Shown here: in pieces, positions 43,146 through 53,139 of the stretch | Position numbering within the stretch: the stretch's first letter is position 1 | Layout: every line of letters begins with the position of its first letter | Assembly (NCBI RefSeq): GCF_900142785.1 | Contig: NZ_FRCD01000010.1 | Span: 62,001 to 126,000 of the forward strand | Length of the DNA: 64,000 nucleotides | Direction: 5' to 3' | Origin: Chryseobacterium carnipullorum | GTDB lineage: Bacteria > Bacteroidota > Bacteroidia > Flavobacteriales > Weeksellaceae | Notes under the pieces: generated by a model | Databases searched by the model: none | What the model saw: the letters and a program-made list of their open reading frames with translations, nothing else | What the model was told of the DNA's origin: nothing | Position numbers and translations under genes: made by a program

Positions 43146-44408
43146 ATGGAAACACGCGAAAAAATCATCATTATAGGAGGAGGATTTGCGGGGCTGCAGC
43201 TTGCAAAAACATTAAATAACAAGAATAAAAAAGTAATCGTTCTGGACCGGGTGAATCATCATATGTTTCAGCCGCTTTTTTATCAGGTGGCCTGCGGAAG
43301 GATAGAACCTTCCAATATTTCCTTCCCTTTCAGAAAGATTTTTCAGCAGTCACGAAATACACAGTTTCGTCTTACGGAAGTAAAAGAAATTGATTCTGTC
43401 CATAATAAAGTCATCACAGATGAAGCAGAGTTTACCTATGATAAACTCATTATAGCAACCGGATGTAAAACCAATTTCTTTGGCAACAAAGATATGGAAT
43501 CCAGAGCTTTCGGGATGAAAAATACGCAGGAAGCGATAGGCATCAGAAACCATGTGCTGATGACCTTTGAAAAGCTGATTCTGGAGAAAAGCAGAAGCGA
43601 CGACGGTAACTGGAACATCCTTATTGTAGGAAGCGGACCAACCGGGGTAGAGCTCGCAGGTGCCTTTGCTGAAATGAAAAAAGAGATTCTTCCGCGGGAT
43701 TATCCATACATGAATTTCGATCACCTTAAGATTATTTTAGTCAGTTCTACTGAAAAACCATTGGCCGTAATGAGCAGTGAAGCACAGGAGAAGTCTGAAA
43801 AATATCTTAAAGATCTTGGAGTAACTTTCTTAAGCGGTGAGGTCGTTACGGAATATGACGGCAATAAAGTATACATGAAGAGCGGGAAAGAAATCCCTTC
43901 CAACAATGTGATCTGGGCTGCCGGAGTTACAGGCAATGTAGTAGGCGGTTTTCCGGAAGATAAGCTGATCAGAAACAGATATATAGTAGACAGATTTAAT
44001 AAAATAAAGGGGTACGATAATATTTATGCGGTTGGAGATATTGCCTATATGGAAACTCCGAAATATCCTCAGGGACATCCGCAGGTAGCCAACGTAGCCA
44101 TTAATCAAGCAAAAAATTTAGGTAAAAATTTTCTGAAGAAGAATGAAAGTGAATGGACAGAATACGAGTATAAGGATCAGGGTTCACTGGCCACTATTGG
44201 AAAGCACAGAGCTGTGGTAGATCTTCCGTTTATCAAGTTTCAGGGATTCCTGGCATGGTATTTCTGGATGTTCCTTCACCTGATGCTCATCCTGAGTGTA
44301 AGAAATAAGCTTGCCGTCTTTTTCAACTGGATGTGGAGCTATTTCAACAAAGATTCTTCTTTAAGATTAATTATTTCACCGAATAAGAAAAACGGAACAT
44401 TACAATGA
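43146..44408 (+). CDS. ndh: NADH:quinone oxidoreductase type II (NDH-2)
   Basis: A 420-aa flavoprotein. The first Rossmann motif is [16 protein letters not shown] (FAD), the second is [20 protein letters not shown] (NADH), and [32 protein letters not shown] is typical of NDH-2. The C-terminus ([33 protein letters not shown]) is the membrane-binding amphipathic part. It transfers electrons from NADH to menaquinone without pumping protons. It overlaps trmD by 4 nt, so the two are coupled. ATG 43146 is preferred over the upstream in-frame codon inside the -7 box. Confidence 0.93.
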   Translation: METREKIIIIGGGFAGLQLAKTLNNKNKKVIVLDRVNHHMFQPLFYQVACGRIEPSNISFPFRKIFQQSRNTQFRLTEVKEIDSVHNKVITDEAEFTYDKLIIATGCKTNFFGNKDMESRAFGMKNTQEAIGIRNHVLMTFEKLILEKSRSDDGNWNILIVGSGPTGVELAGAFAEMKKEILPRDYPYMNFDHLKIILVSSTEKPLAVMSSEAQEKSEKYLKDLGVTFLSGEVVTEYDGNKVYMKSGKEIPSNNVIWAAGVTGNVVGGFPEDKLIRNRYIVDRFNKIKGYDNIYAVGDIAYMETPKYPQGHPQVANVAINQAKNLGKNFLKKNESEWTEYEYKDQGSLATIGKHRAVVDLPFIKFQGFLAWYFWMFLHLMLILSVRNKLAVFFNWMWSYFNKDSSLRLIISPNKKNGTLQ

Positions 44409-45076
44409 GAATTGACATAATAAGCGTACTTCCTGAATTGATGGAAAGTCCGTTTCAGACTTCTATTTTAAGAAGAGCAATGGATAAAGGTTTGGTAGAG
44501 GTACATTTTCATCATCTGAGAGACTGGGCGATTAATAAGCACAGACAGATCGATGATGAGCCTTATGGAGGCGGAGCAGGAATGGTGATGATGATAGAAC
44601 CGATCGATAAATGCATTTCGGAACTTAAAGCCCAGAGAGCCTATGACGAAGTGATTTATCTGACACCCGATGGGGTTACTTTAAACCAAAAAATAGCCAA
44701 CACCCTTTCCATAAAAAACAATCTGATTTTTCTTTGTGGTCATTATAAAGGTATTGATCAGAGACTTCGGGATCTTCATATTACCAAAGAAATTTCAATC
44801 GGTGATTATGTCCTTACCGGGGGTGAACTGGCAGCGTGCGTTCTGGCAGATTCTATTATAAGACTGATCCCCGGAGTATTAAATGATGAGCAGAGTGCCC
44901 TTACCGATAGCTTTCAGGATGATCTTCTTTCGCCACCCATCTATACAAGACCCGAAGTGTATAAAGGTTTAGAAGTACCGAAGGTTTTGCTGAGCGGTAA
45001 CTTTGCCCAGATTGAAGAATGGCGTCATGATGAAGCAGTAAGGATTACACAGGAAAAGCGTCCGGATTTGCTATAA
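44405..45076 (+). CDS. trmD: tRNA (guanine-37-N1)-methyltransferase
   Basis: A 223-aa SPOUT-class methyltransferase. The trefoil-knot motifs are [15 protein letters not shown] and [29 protein letters not shown]. It methylates G37 of tRNAs using S-adenosylmethionine and prevents +1 frameshifts. The usual rimM-trmD-rplS neighbourhood is missing; here it follows ndh with a 4-nt overlap, which is an unusual pairing. Confidence 0.97.
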   Translation: MRIDIISVLPELMESPFQTSILRRAMDKGLVEVHFHHLRDWAINKHRQIDDEPYGGGAGMVMMIEPIDKCISELKAQRAYDEVIYLTPDGVTLNQKIANTLSIKNNLIFLCGHYKGIDQRLRDLHITKEISIGDYVLTGGELAACVLADSIIRLIPGVLNDEQSALTDSFQDDLLSPPIYTRPEVYKGLEVPKVLLSGNFAQIEEWRHDEAVRITQEKRPDLL

Positions 45077-45450
45077 AAATAACAGGGAAACCTGTTATCA
45101 TGAATTTTTTTTCACATTCTGAGGATATTGAAATTAAAACGGAATAAGAATTGATAGAAAAATCAATCGGGCTGAAATTATTAATTATTTTGCGATCTCA
45201 AACATGAATTTATTCATGTTAATTTGAAAATTATGGATTGTTTTAATTCTATCTAATGGAGAAATAATTTCAAATACTTAATAATTTAGTCAGATAAAAG
45301 CTTTCTTGTTGATGTTTTTTAGTCAATAAGTTGTATTTATTGTATAAGTTTAATCTAAAAATATTGTAAATAAATTAACGAAATTTGAAAAAAAACAATA
45401 AATTTACAACGGAAAAAGAAAGTGATAATTTAAGATAGCAATTTGTGCAG
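45077..45450. other. AT-rich gap between trmD and the EEP-family gene
   Basis: A small hairpin (ATAACAGG/CCTGTTAT, 45079-45098) with a T-rich tail may end trmD. A perfect 20-nt palindrome AACATGAAT-TT-ATTCATGTT (45201-45220) is a candidate operator. A -7-like TTTG at 45442-45445 precedes the next gene. Nothing else is visible. Confidence 0.5.
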
Positions 45451-46392
45451 ATGGAGATGTTCTCTTTTTACAATGTCGAAAACTTATTTTTACCTGATCC
45501 AAAACCTGTCCACAGATTAGATCCAACCCGATCGGGATTGAGAAACTGGGATGAAAAAAGATACAGAAATAAGCTTTTTAAAATTTCACACGTTTTTCAA
45601 TTGATGAAGGAGGAAAATGAAGTTCTTCCGTTTTTAATTGGGCTGTCCGAAGTTTCCGGAAGGAAAGTTTTGGAAGATCTGGTGGAAATGGAGCCTTTTA
45701 ATTCAGAATATGGAATTGTGCATTACAATTCCATGGACGAGAGAAAGGTAGATGTAGCCCTGCTATATGATAAAACCAAAGTAGAAATTATAGATTCGGA
45801 AACGATCACTTTCTTCTTTGAAATTATAAATAAAAAAAACACAGAAAATTACGACACAACCCGAGACGTACTATTTTCTAAAATTAAATATAAAGGAACT
45901 GTTATTAATGTTTTTGTCGCCCATCTTCCCTCTAAGCGAGAAAAAGACGTTAATAAGCCCAAAAGAGACTTTATCCTTAATGAGATCCGTTCACGGATCT
46001 TGAAAATCGTGCGTGAAGAAAAGGAACATGTAATATTGTGCGGTGATTTTAACGAAAACCCGGATGATGGAAATTTAGTAAAAATTCTATACGACAACGA
46101 TCATGAGAAGGTATTGATAAATCCTTTTCAAGAGTTGTTCTATACAAGAAATTATTCTACTTTTCATTATAAGTCAGGTTTGCTTTATGATCAGATTATC
46201 TTGTCAAAATCTCTTTTTGATCACGATATTTTGAAGTTTCAGAATGCCCATATTTTTAATTCTGAAAAATTAAGCAGCCGAGTAAAAAATTTTGAAGGCC
46301 GACCCTTCCGAACCTATGCCGGTACACGGTATTTGGGCGGATACAGCGATCACTTTCCGGTTTTTGTAAAATTTGAGGAAACAAAAACATAA
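45451..46392 (+). CDS. Endonuclease/exonuclease/phosphatase family protein
   Basis: A 313-aa protein of the EEP fold: FYNVENLF at the start, GLSEVSGRKVLEDLV with the metal-binding Glu, VFVAHLPSKREKD, ILCGDFNENPDDG (catalytic Asp/Asn) and GGYSDHFPVFVKF with the final Asp-His pair. Substrates in this fold range from DNA to phospholipids and phosphoinositides; none can be chosen. No signal peptide is seen. GTG at 45445 is in frame but overlaps the -7-like box, so ATG 45451 or 45457 is preferred. Confidence 0.85.
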   Translation: MEMFSFYNVENLFLPDPKPVHRLDPTRSGLRNWDEKRYRNKLFKISHVFQLMKEENEVLPFLIGLSEVSGRKVLEDLVEMEPFNSEYGIVHYNSMDERKVDVALLYDKTKVEIIDSETITFFFEIINKKNTENYDTTRDVLFSKIKYKGTVINVFVAHLPSKREKDVNKPKRDFILNEIRSRILKIVREEKEHVILCGDFNENPDDGNLVKILYDNDHEKVLINPFQELFYTRNYSTFHYKSGLLYDQIILSKSLFDHDILKFQNAHIFNSEKLSSRVKNFEGRPFRTYAGTRYLGGYSDHFPVFVKFEETKT

Positions 46393-46408
46393 ATATTAAA
46401 AGTAGAAA

Positions 46409-46879
46409 ATGAAGAATTCAAGCAACACAAGTTATCATTTAGACTCGATTGACAAAGAGATCATTTACATGCTCATGGATAACGCTAAGACATCGTTAGC
46501 CCACATTTCAAAAAATGTCGGAATTTCCACAACAGCAGTACATCAACGGATCAAAAAACTCGAACATGCCGGAGTTATTGAAAACTCTATTTCATTTCTT
46601 AACCCTAAAAAAATAGGGTATAAGGTGATCTCGTATATCGGTATGTTTTTAGACCAGCCCAGTCATTATCCGGATGTTGTAAAATCTCTTCAGGACGTGA
46701 ATGAGGTAGTAGAAGCCCATTACACAACAGGAAATTATACCATATTCCTGAAAGTTCTTTGCAAAGATAATGACCATCTGATGCAGATTCTTAGCAAACT
46801 TCAGAAGCTTAAAGGCGTGACAAGAACAGAAACTTTCATATCTTTGGAACAAGGTATTTACAGACAACTGAAAGTATAA
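46409..46879 (+). CDS. Lrp/AsnC-family regulator
   Basis: A 156-aa protein. N-terminal winged HTH: LDSIDKEIIYMLMDNAKTSLAHISKNVGISTTAVHQRIKKLEHAGVI (about residues 10-60). C-terminal RAM ligand domain: VVEAHYTTGNYTIFLKVLCKDNDHLMQIL. It probably senses an amino acid and acts as an octamer. It lies 16 nt after the EEP-family gene and 5 nt before deoC, so it is in the same unit. Confidence 0.93.
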   Translation: MKNSSNTSYHLDSIDKEIIYMLMDNAKTSLAHISKNVGISTTAVHQRIKKLEHAGVIENSISFLNPKKIGYKVISYIGMFLDQPSHYPDVVKSLQDVNEVVEAHYTTGNYTIFLKVLCKDNDHLMQILSKLQKLKGVTRTETFISLEQGIYRQLKV

Positions 46880-46884
46880 CGATT

Positions 46885-47628
46885 ATGAACATTGCCCAAT
46901 ATTTGGATTCAACCTATTTGAAAACACCCGCACAGTCCGGTATTTCAAACGAAGAAACATTACAATTAGATAAAGAACTGGCACAGGAAGCTATAGATCA
47001 TAGCATCTTTGCCGTAATGATCCGTCCGGATTATGTAGCGGATATCAAAAAGTATATTCAGGAAAAAGGTTCAAATGTTGCGGTAGGAACCGTAATAGGT
47101 TTTCATGAAGGAACCTATTCTATTGACGAAAAGCTTGCGGAAGCTTCAAAAGCAATTGAAGACGGAGCCGATGAACTGGATTTTGTTATTAATTACACTG
47201 CCTATCTAAGAGGAGATCTGGAACTGGTAAAAGAAGAGTTTGTAAAAGGTACTCAGCTGGGCCTCAAGCATCAGAAAGTAGTGAAGTGGATTATTGAAAT
47301 AGCGGCACTGACAGATGATCAGATCGCTGGTATCACCAAACATATTTCAACCTGGGCAGAAGAAAATTTCTCAGAAAGTGAGTTTCCAAAAATTTTTGTG
47401 AAATCTTCTACAGGTTTTTACCAAACTGAAGGAGGAAAGCCCAATGGAGCTACGTTTGAAGGCATAAAAATTATGCTGGATCATGCAGGCCAGCTTCCTG
47501 TAAAAGCAGCCGGAGGGGTAAGAACTCCTGAAGATGCTGAAAAAATGATCAGCATGGGAGTTAAGAGAATCGGAACTTCCTCCGCACTGGCACTAATTAA
47601 AAACGAATCCTCATCAGAGGGATATTAA
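46885..47628 (+). CDS. deoC: Deoxyribose-phosphate aldolase
   Basis: A 247-aa class I aldolase. The Schiff-base lysine is in IFVKSSTGFYQTEGG, and VKAAGGVRTPEDAEKMISMGVKRIGTSSAL holds the second active-site lysine and phosphate site; DGADELDFVINY is also conserved. It splits 2-deoxyribose-5-phosphate into acetaldehyde and glyceraldehyde-3-phosphate in nucleoside breakdown. It lies 5 nt behind the Lrp regulator. Confidence 0.95.
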   Translation: MNIAQYLDSTYLKTPAQSGISNEETLQLDKELAQEAIDHSIFAVMIRPDYVADIKKYIQEKGSNVAVGTVIGFHEGTYSIDEKLAEASKAIEDGADELDFVINYTAYLRGDLELVKEEFVKGTQLGLKHQKVVKWIIEIAALTDDQIAGITKHISTWAEENFSESEFPKIFVKSSTGFYQTEGGKPNGATFEGIKIMLDHAGQLPVKAAGGVRTPEDAEKMISMGVKRIGTSSALALIKNESSSEGY

Positions 47629-47635
47629 AAAAATA

Positions 47636-47658
47636 AAACCATCAAATTTTGATGGTTT
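47636..47658. terminator. Bidirectional terminator between deoC and dusB
   Basis: AAACCATCA and TGATGGTTT pair with a small loop, with T runs on both sides (TTTTTTTA on the + strand). Confidence 0.8.
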
Positions 47659-47664
47659 TTTTAT

Positions 47665-48660
47665 TTATGCCTGAGCCTGATACTCTTCGTAGAACTTCTG
47701 TGTTTCTTTGATTAACACATCCATTTCCTCCAAGGTAAAGACCTCAAGGAATTTCTTTCTGAATTCTTTAAAATGAGGAACACCACGGAAGTAATTGCTG
47801 TAGTGCTGTCTCATTTCAATAAGTCCCAATTTTTCTCCTTTCCACTCTGCGCTCCATTCCGCATGTTGGCGTACAGCCAGAAGACGGTCTGAGATGCCAG
47901 GTTCAGGAAGATGCTCACCTGTTTCAAAGAAATGTTTGATCTCGTTAAAAATCCAGGGATATCCAATAGCGGCACGACCGATCATAATCCCGTCGCAAGC
48001 ATATTTCTGTTTGTAGGCAAGCGCTTTTTCCGGAGAATCAATATCACCGTTTCCGAAAATTGGAATCTCTATATTCGGATTTTGCTTAATTCTTGAAATA
48101 TGTTCCCAGTCTGCTTCTCCCTTGTACATTTGTCCACGGGTTCTTGCGTGTATTGTTAAAGCTTTAATTCCAGTCTCCTGTAAACGCTCTGCCACTTCAT
48201 CAATATTGATGCTGTTGCTGTCCCATCCCAAACGGGTTTTCACTGTCACAGGCAGATGAGTAGAAGTTACCACTGCTTTGGTAAGACGTACCATAAGGTC
48301 AATATCCTTAAGAACTCCTGCCCCTGCTCCTTTGCACACTACTTTTTTCACCGGGCATCCGAAATTAATGTCTACCAGATCCGGGTTGACAGTTTCTACA
48401 ATTCTTGCAGACATTGCCATTGCTTCCTCATCTCCACCGAAAATCTGGATGCCGACCGGTCTCTCATAATCGAAAATATCCAGCTTCTTGCGGCTCTTCA
48501 TTGCATCACGGATCAAGCCCTCGGAAGAGATAAATTCTGAGTACATCAGATCAGCCCCATGCATCTTGCATAGACGTCTGAACGGAGGATCACTTACATC
48601 TTCCATCGGAGCCAGCAAAAGCGGAAATTCCGGCAGTTCTATATTGCCTATTTTTACCAT
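47665..48660 (-). CDS. dusB: tRNA-dihydrouridine synthase B
   Basis: A 331-aa FMN enzyme with a TIM barrel: LLLAPMEDVSDPPFRRLC, DINFGCPVKKVVCKGAGAGVL (the cysteine is the general acid), HARTRGQMYKGEADW and GIMIGRAAIGYPWIFNEIKHF. It reduces uridine to dihydrouridine in the tRNA D-loop using NADPH. The C-terminal helical domain is present. Monocistronic. Confidence 0.95.
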   Translation of the reverse strand: MVKIGNIELPEFPLLLAPMEDVSDPPFRRLCKMHGADLMYSEFISSEGLIRDAMKSRKKLDIFDYERPVGIQIFGGDEEAMAMSARIVETVNPDLVDINFGCPVKKVVCKGAGAGVLKDIDLMVRLTKAVVTSTHLPVTVKTRLGWDSNSINIDEVAERLQETGIKALTIHARTRGQMYKGEADWEHISRIKQNPNIEIPIFGNGDIDSPEKALAYKQKYACDGIMIGRAAIGYPWIFNEIKHFFETGEHLPEPGISDRLLAVRQHAEWSAEWKGEKLGLIEMRQHYSNYFRGVPHFKEFRKKFLEVFTLEEMDVLIKETQKFYEEYQAQA

Positions 48661-48917
48661 GGCGCAAATTTACGAAATTCTAAACATTCGGAAGTATGAT
48701 AATATCTATCGTTGTAAATGTTCCCTGTCTATTTGGTAAAAGGCTTTGATCTCAGATTTGAGACATGAGATCTTAGACTTTAAAAGTTGTTTCCTTATAG
48801 GATTTTATTACGCAAATGAATGAAGAACAATCGATTGTAGATGTATGATAAAAGACATGGGCACGAGATAAGAGCCCTTTTTTAGATGCTTGATTGAATA
48901 ATTGGTAACTCAAGCGC

Positions 48918-51900
48918 TTAAAAACTAGCCTTTACCTGCATACTTCCAATGTGGATGGTTCGGTCTCCCGAATTTCTTCCCTCATAATTGAGGTTGAGCT
49001 GAAGGAAAGAATTGATCGCCTGCTGGATGAAGACACTCCATACCTGATTTTTTCCAGGCTTGAGACCATCCAGCATCTGGTTTCCTACAATACTGAAATT
49101 GTTTCCTGTAAAATTATTATTGATGAAAGAGAAGTTTCCTCTGATCGACGTTTTTCTTCGTTCCCACTGAATCGTTCCTGTGATGTCAAAAGCTTTTAAT
49201 AATTCTTCACCGTCCATTCTTTTTTTCTGACGGTAGGCAGAGGAGAGTTCAGTCTGGATGGCATCTGTAAATTTATAAGTCGCTTTCGGTTTGGTTTCAA
49301 TATTATGAAGAAGGTAATCTCTTGTAGCAAATAGCTGGGATGAGTTTTTAAGCTCATGGACAGAATTCTCCCAGTCTACCCTGAATTCTTTATTAAACCA
49401 GTATCCAACATTGATGAAATGAGAAGTCTGCTGCCTTTCTTCGTTACTGAAATTGGCATTGATAAGGTTATCGTTGGAGATAAAACGGTAGTTACCATTC
49501 CATCCGGATTTTTCAGTGGGGTTAAACTGTACGGAAGCTAATATGTTTTGATTTTTGAGGATCTGATCGCTGTTCTTTTCAAACGGGTTCAATACTAAAA
49601 CTTTATCTTTTTTATAGAATGAGTTTTGTGAATTTAATGAAACATTAAAATTCCAGCGCTTTAAAAATCCATTTTCCGAATTGAAAATAATCGCTGGGTT
49701 GACAAACAATGCCAGCTGTATTTTATTTTTATTTGAAGGGATATACCGTACAGAATTGGTGTAGATTCTGATGTACTGTGCCAGATCAGAGTATTCTGCA
49801 ATTTCGAATTCGTCGAGCTGCTGGATGCCGTCTCCGTTATAGTCGGTCCACTTGTAGACCCCTTGTCCATCTGTTACTTTAAGGTACTGGAATTCTCTTT
49901 GCGCTTCCTGTCCGTTTCCAAGTTCATAAAATGCCTGCAAACGCATTCCGTTTCTGAATAACTGCTGATTGTAAAGTATATTTCCAACTACGAAATCATT
50001 ATTTCGAGTCATATCGGCTTCATTATTTTGATAGAAAAATTTTCTGTAATGTATTAAAGCATTTAAAGTCGTTTTATCAGTTTTAATAATCTGACTTTCA
50101 GCCATAATCCCCAGAATATTATTCATATTTTCCAGTCTGTTGTTTCTTACAGAATCATTATCTCTCATATAGACTTTAGCAAGTAATTTTGTACGCGTAC
50201 TATCGCCGATTTTTTTCTGTACAAAGATCTCTTTCCAGCTGAAACTGGTGACATCCATGAGTTGGGTATCATTGTACTTCTTCTCATTATGTTCCATACT
50301 TCCTCCCAGAGCCCAGCTGCCTTTTTTGCCTGTAAACTCTGTAGAAACCCCTCCTCTGATAAACTTGGTATCCTGAAGGGTCGCATTGGTATTAAGATAA
50401 GATAAATTCCCTTTGGTAAAAAACTTTCCTGTGATCCATCCAAAGTCGAGGTCATTTTTTATTCCTTTGTAGGTGTCCTGTTCATCCAGGTAATTGATTC
50501 TGTAATTTAGATTGGATTTATTATTCCATTTATTCAGAAAGCTGAATGTAAATCTGTTTTGGGTTCTCTGGCTGAATTCCTGTACCAGGTTAAAGTCTCT
50601 TGAGAATTCTACATCGTTGATACGGTCCAGAATATGAAATTGTTTGTCTATGTATTGATATTCAAAACTTGGAGTACCTTTCCACTTGCTTTTTGTGAAC
50701 GTTTTATTTCCAAAAACACGCCATGCATATCCTATATTTTGAGCTGCATCTTTTGATGAAAATAGGTTCAGATCGTAATTGCTCAGAGAGAAATCAGCGC
50801 CTATTTTTCCTTCCTTTAAAAGATATTCGGAATTCACTGAATAGACTTGTGATTTCTGAGGTGAGGGAAGTTTTCTTACGGCTTTATAATCTCCCATATT
50901 ATTGCCTACATACTCAAATACACGGCCGTTGTTAGTCGTCTGGGTAATTTTATAATCTCCCTGATTAATACCGAAATACGTGAAGGAAACCTGATATAAT
51001 GTTTCATTCTGATCGGTAGAGAATTCGTAGAAATTGCCGGCGGGGTTTAACCGATATAGGATTTTGTTGACATCATATGCTGTAACCACACCTGATGGGG
51101 CATACATGAGATTCGGGTCATTTCCTGCTTCTGCTAAAATCTGTTCATCTTCTTTAGAAAGATTTAAAGAAAGAGGAGCATTTTTATTGTCATTTTCCAT
51201 GAACCAGTTTAATCCTACTTTAAACTTTTCCCTTTGATGTTCAAGCTTTCCGGTAAATAAATATCGGGAGTAATTCCTGTTTGTATAGTTATAAGAGATT
51301 GTAATGAAATTTTGCTGGAAAATCGGTCGGAAACTGGTAAAGGTAACCTCTCCCGTATTATAATTAATAATGTAATCCTGGTTTTCTCCACGCTTCATTA
51401 GAATACCGTCAATAAAAACCTGTTCAGAACCCGAGATAAGAGTGATAAACTGTTCACCATTTTTACCTGTCAGACGGTAAGGTCCCTGATTACCTTCCAC
51501 TCCCTGAAAACGTACCCTGTGGAATTCACTTCGTGCGACCCCCATGGAAACATCTACAAAAGTCTTATTATCCTTTCCAAATTCAGTCTGAAATTCAAGA
51601 CCCATACTCCGTCTCTGAAATTTGGCGAAATAGTTTTTGGACTCTACCAAGTCAAGGTGACCAGCTCTGAGGATCGATTTATCCTTAATATTAAGCTGCA
51701 TATAGATCTTGTCAAATTCTTCCAGGGTTTGCGTGTATCCATCCGCCTGAATAGGAAGGTTATGATCTGAAATACTCGCCAAAATAGTGACATCCTTCGA
51801 AAGTCGTCCGGAAATCTGAAGGTCCATTGAACTCTGTACAGATTGGCCTTGATTATTACCGAAAGTGATTCCTCTAATAATGGAACCTTTAGAGTTCAGT

Positions 51901-52154
51901 TCACCCAAAAATCTTTTCTTGTCGTTTTTGACAAGTACGGCTTCATCTACGATTATTTTGTTGTTGGTCCTTACAAAATCCAATGTGTCTTTTGCAAAAA
52001 GGTCCTGTTCAAAGCGTGCTGCGAGGATGCTGTCTTTTTTAATACTGTCTTGTGGGATGTTTGGATTTTTCCACGAAAATATTTGTGCATGAGCCGAAAA
52101 TATGCCCATGAAAAACAAACCGATCAGAAGAAAAAAATTGCGCAAGCGTTTCAA
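48918..52154 (-). CDS. Very large outer-membrane beta-barrel protein
   Basis: A 1078-aa protein. The signal peptide is MKRLRNFFLLIGLFFMGIFSAHAQ. A beta-rich N-terminal part (FLGELNSKGSIIRGITFGNNQGQSV, KDVTILASISDHNLPIQADGYTQTLEEFDKIY, VFIDGILMKRGENQDYIINYNTGEVTF) leads into a long barrel made of about 40 alternating strands. An EF-hand-like calcium loop, DYNGDGIQQLDEFE, lies near residue 770. It ends MQVKASF with a terminal phenylalanine, the usual barrel signal. I do not recognise a named family; conserved N-terminal segments resemble those of large Bacteroidota surface proteins. A structural or secretion-related envelope role is possible. Confidence 0.8.
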   Translation of the reverse strand: MKRLRNFFLLIGLFFMGIFSAHAQIFSWKNPNIPQDSIKKDSILAARFEQDLFAKDTLDFVRTNNKIIVDEAVLVKNDKKRFLGELNSKGSIIRGITFGNNQGQSVQSSMDLQISGRLSKDVTILASISDHNLPIQADGYTQTLEEFDKIYMQLNIKDKSILRAGHLDLVESKNYFAKFQRRSMGLEFQTEFGKDNKTFVDVSMGVARSEFHRVRFQGVEGNQGPYRLTGKNGEQFITLISGSEQVFIDGILMKRGENQDYIINYNTGEVTFTSFRPIFQQNFITISYNYTNRNYSRYLFTGKLEHQREKFKVGLNWFMENDNKNAPLSLNLSKEDEQILAEAGNDPNLMYAPSGVVTAYDVNKILYRLNPAGNFYEFSTDQNETLYQVSFTYFGINQGDYKITQTTNNGRVFEYVGNNMGDYKAVRKLPSPQKSQVYSVNSEYLLKEGKIGADFSLSNYDLNLFSSKDAAQNIGYAWRVFGNKTFTKSKWKGTPSFEYQYIDKQFHILDRINDVEFSRDFNLVQEFSQRTQNRFTFSFLNKWNNKSNLNYRINYLDEQDTYKGIKNDLDFGWITGKFFTKGNLSYLNTNATLQDTKFIRGGVSTEFTGKKGSWALGGSMEHNEKKYNDTQLMDVTSFSWKEIFVQKKIGDSTRTKLLAKVYMRDNDSVRNNRLENMNNILGIMAESQIIKTDKTTLNALIHYRKFFYQNNEADMTRNNDFVVGNILYNQQLFRNGMRLQAFYELGNGQEAQREFQYLKVTDGQGVYKWTDYNGDGIQQLDEFEIAEYSDLAQYIRIYTNSVRYIPSNKNKIQLALFVNPAIIFNSENGFLKRWNFNVSLNSQNSFYKKDKVLVLNPFEKNSDQILKNQNILASVQFNPTEKSGWNGNYRFISNDNLINANFSNEERQQTSHFINVGYWFNKEFRVDWENSVHELKNSSQLFATRDYLLHNIETKPKATYKFTDAIQTELSSAYRQKKRMDGEELLKAFDITGTIQWERRKTSIRGNFSFINNNFTGNNFSIVGNQMLDGLKPGKNQVWSVFIQQAINSFLQLNLNYEGRNSGDRTIHIGSMQVKASF

Positions 52155-52229
52155 AATAATTCGTAAAAATAGCTAAAAAATGTTAATGGAAATGGGTTTA
52201 GCATTATTAACAGAAAATTAATCTAATTA

Positions 52230-52261
52230 TTGTAAACCCCTGAAAAATACCGGTAATTTTG
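52230..52261 (+). promoter_or_regulatory. Promoter of the first T9SS substrate gene
   Basis: TTG (52230-52232), 21 nt, TAATTTTG (52254-52261). It lies in the divergent region between the large barrel gene and 52296. Confidence 0.65.
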
Positions 52262-52295
52262 CGGTGTAAATTATTAATAATTAAATTTTACAGTT

Positions 52296-53051
52296 ATGAA
52301 AAAATTTTATTCGTTAGTTGCTACAGTTGTATTTGCTGTTGCAACATTAGCTCAAACTACTGTTTTCAATGCAACGTTTGATGATTTGGATGGAACAGGG
52401 GGAAATGATGATTCTTGGACTGGAAACGTCGGGACAAAGTCTCTCAGTACCTATACAACAGCAGGTTGGGTATTTGCAGGTGCAGGAGGAGCGTCACAAT
52501 GTATTAAAGCTGGTTCTGGCAGTACAGCAGGTTCAGTAACTACACCTGCATTAACAGGTCTTGCCGGTAATGCCACTCTTACATTCAGAGCTGCAGGATT
52601 CGGCACTGACAATACCTCATTAACGGTGACGATTTCTGGTGGAGGAAGTATCAATGGTTCCAACAGTTTTACCTTGACCAACTCTGCATTTTCTACTTAT
52701 ACCGTTAATATTATTGGAGGTACCTCTACAACAAAACTTAGATTTGCTTCAGCAGCAGGAGGAAAGAGATTTTTTATCGACGATATTAAATTGGCAGTGC
52801 AAGGTGCTCTTGCTGTAAATGATATTAAAGCATCTTCAATAAAGTTGATTAAAAATACTTCAGTAGATCATGAGATCTATTTCGGAGCAAAATCTGATAT
52901 CAAAATCTTTGATCTTAATGGAAAATTAATTAAATCTGCTTCTGTGACGGAAAATGGAGTATTAAATGTAATAGATCTTCAGAAAGGGATTTATATTGTA
53001 ACAGGAAATGTTAATGGTAATGCGGTTTCTGAGAAGATTTTAAAAAGCTAA
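52296..53051 (+). CDS. Secreted protein with type IX secretion (type A) sorting domain
   Basis: A 251-aa protein. Signal peptide MKKFYSLVATVVFAVATLAQ; a beta-sandwich of about 140 residues (NATFDDLDGTGGNDDSW, SGGGSINGSNSFTLTN) like carbohydrate-binding or cleaved-adhesin modules; and a type A sorting tail of about 75 residues (DIKIFDLNGKLIKSASV ... GIYIVTGNVNGNAVSEKIL). The tail directs export through the type IX system and attachment to the surface. It is followed by a terminator and by a paralogue with the same tail. Confidence 0.9.
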   Translation: MKKFYSLVATVVFAVATLAQTTVFNATFDDLDGTGGNDDSWTGNVGTKSLSTYTTAGWVFAGAGGASQCIKAGSGSTAGSVTTPALTGLAGNATLTFRAAGFGTDNTSLTVTISGGGSINGSNSFTLTNSAFSTYTVNIIGGTSTTKLRFASAAGGKRFFIDDIKLAVQGALAVNDIKASSIKLIKNTSVDHEIYFGAKSDIKIFDLNGKLIKSASVTENGVLNVIDLQKGIYIVTGNVNGNAVSEKILKS

Positions 53052-53074
53052 TTTTAATTAATTGTTAATTATAT

Positions 53075-53106
53075 ACCGTCATTTTAAAATAATGACGGTT
53101 TTTTTG
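53075..53106 (+). terminator. Terminator between the two T9SS substrate genes
   Basis: ACCGTCATT (53075-53083) and AATGACGGT (53091-53099) with a 7-nt loop, then eight T. Confidence 0.9.
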
Positions 53107-53139
53107 TACTTTTACCACATAAATTTAAAACTTTTTATA

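Noticed and set aside
51843..52166. 107-aa + strand frame
   Set aside because: Antisense to the start of the large barrel gene; no support.
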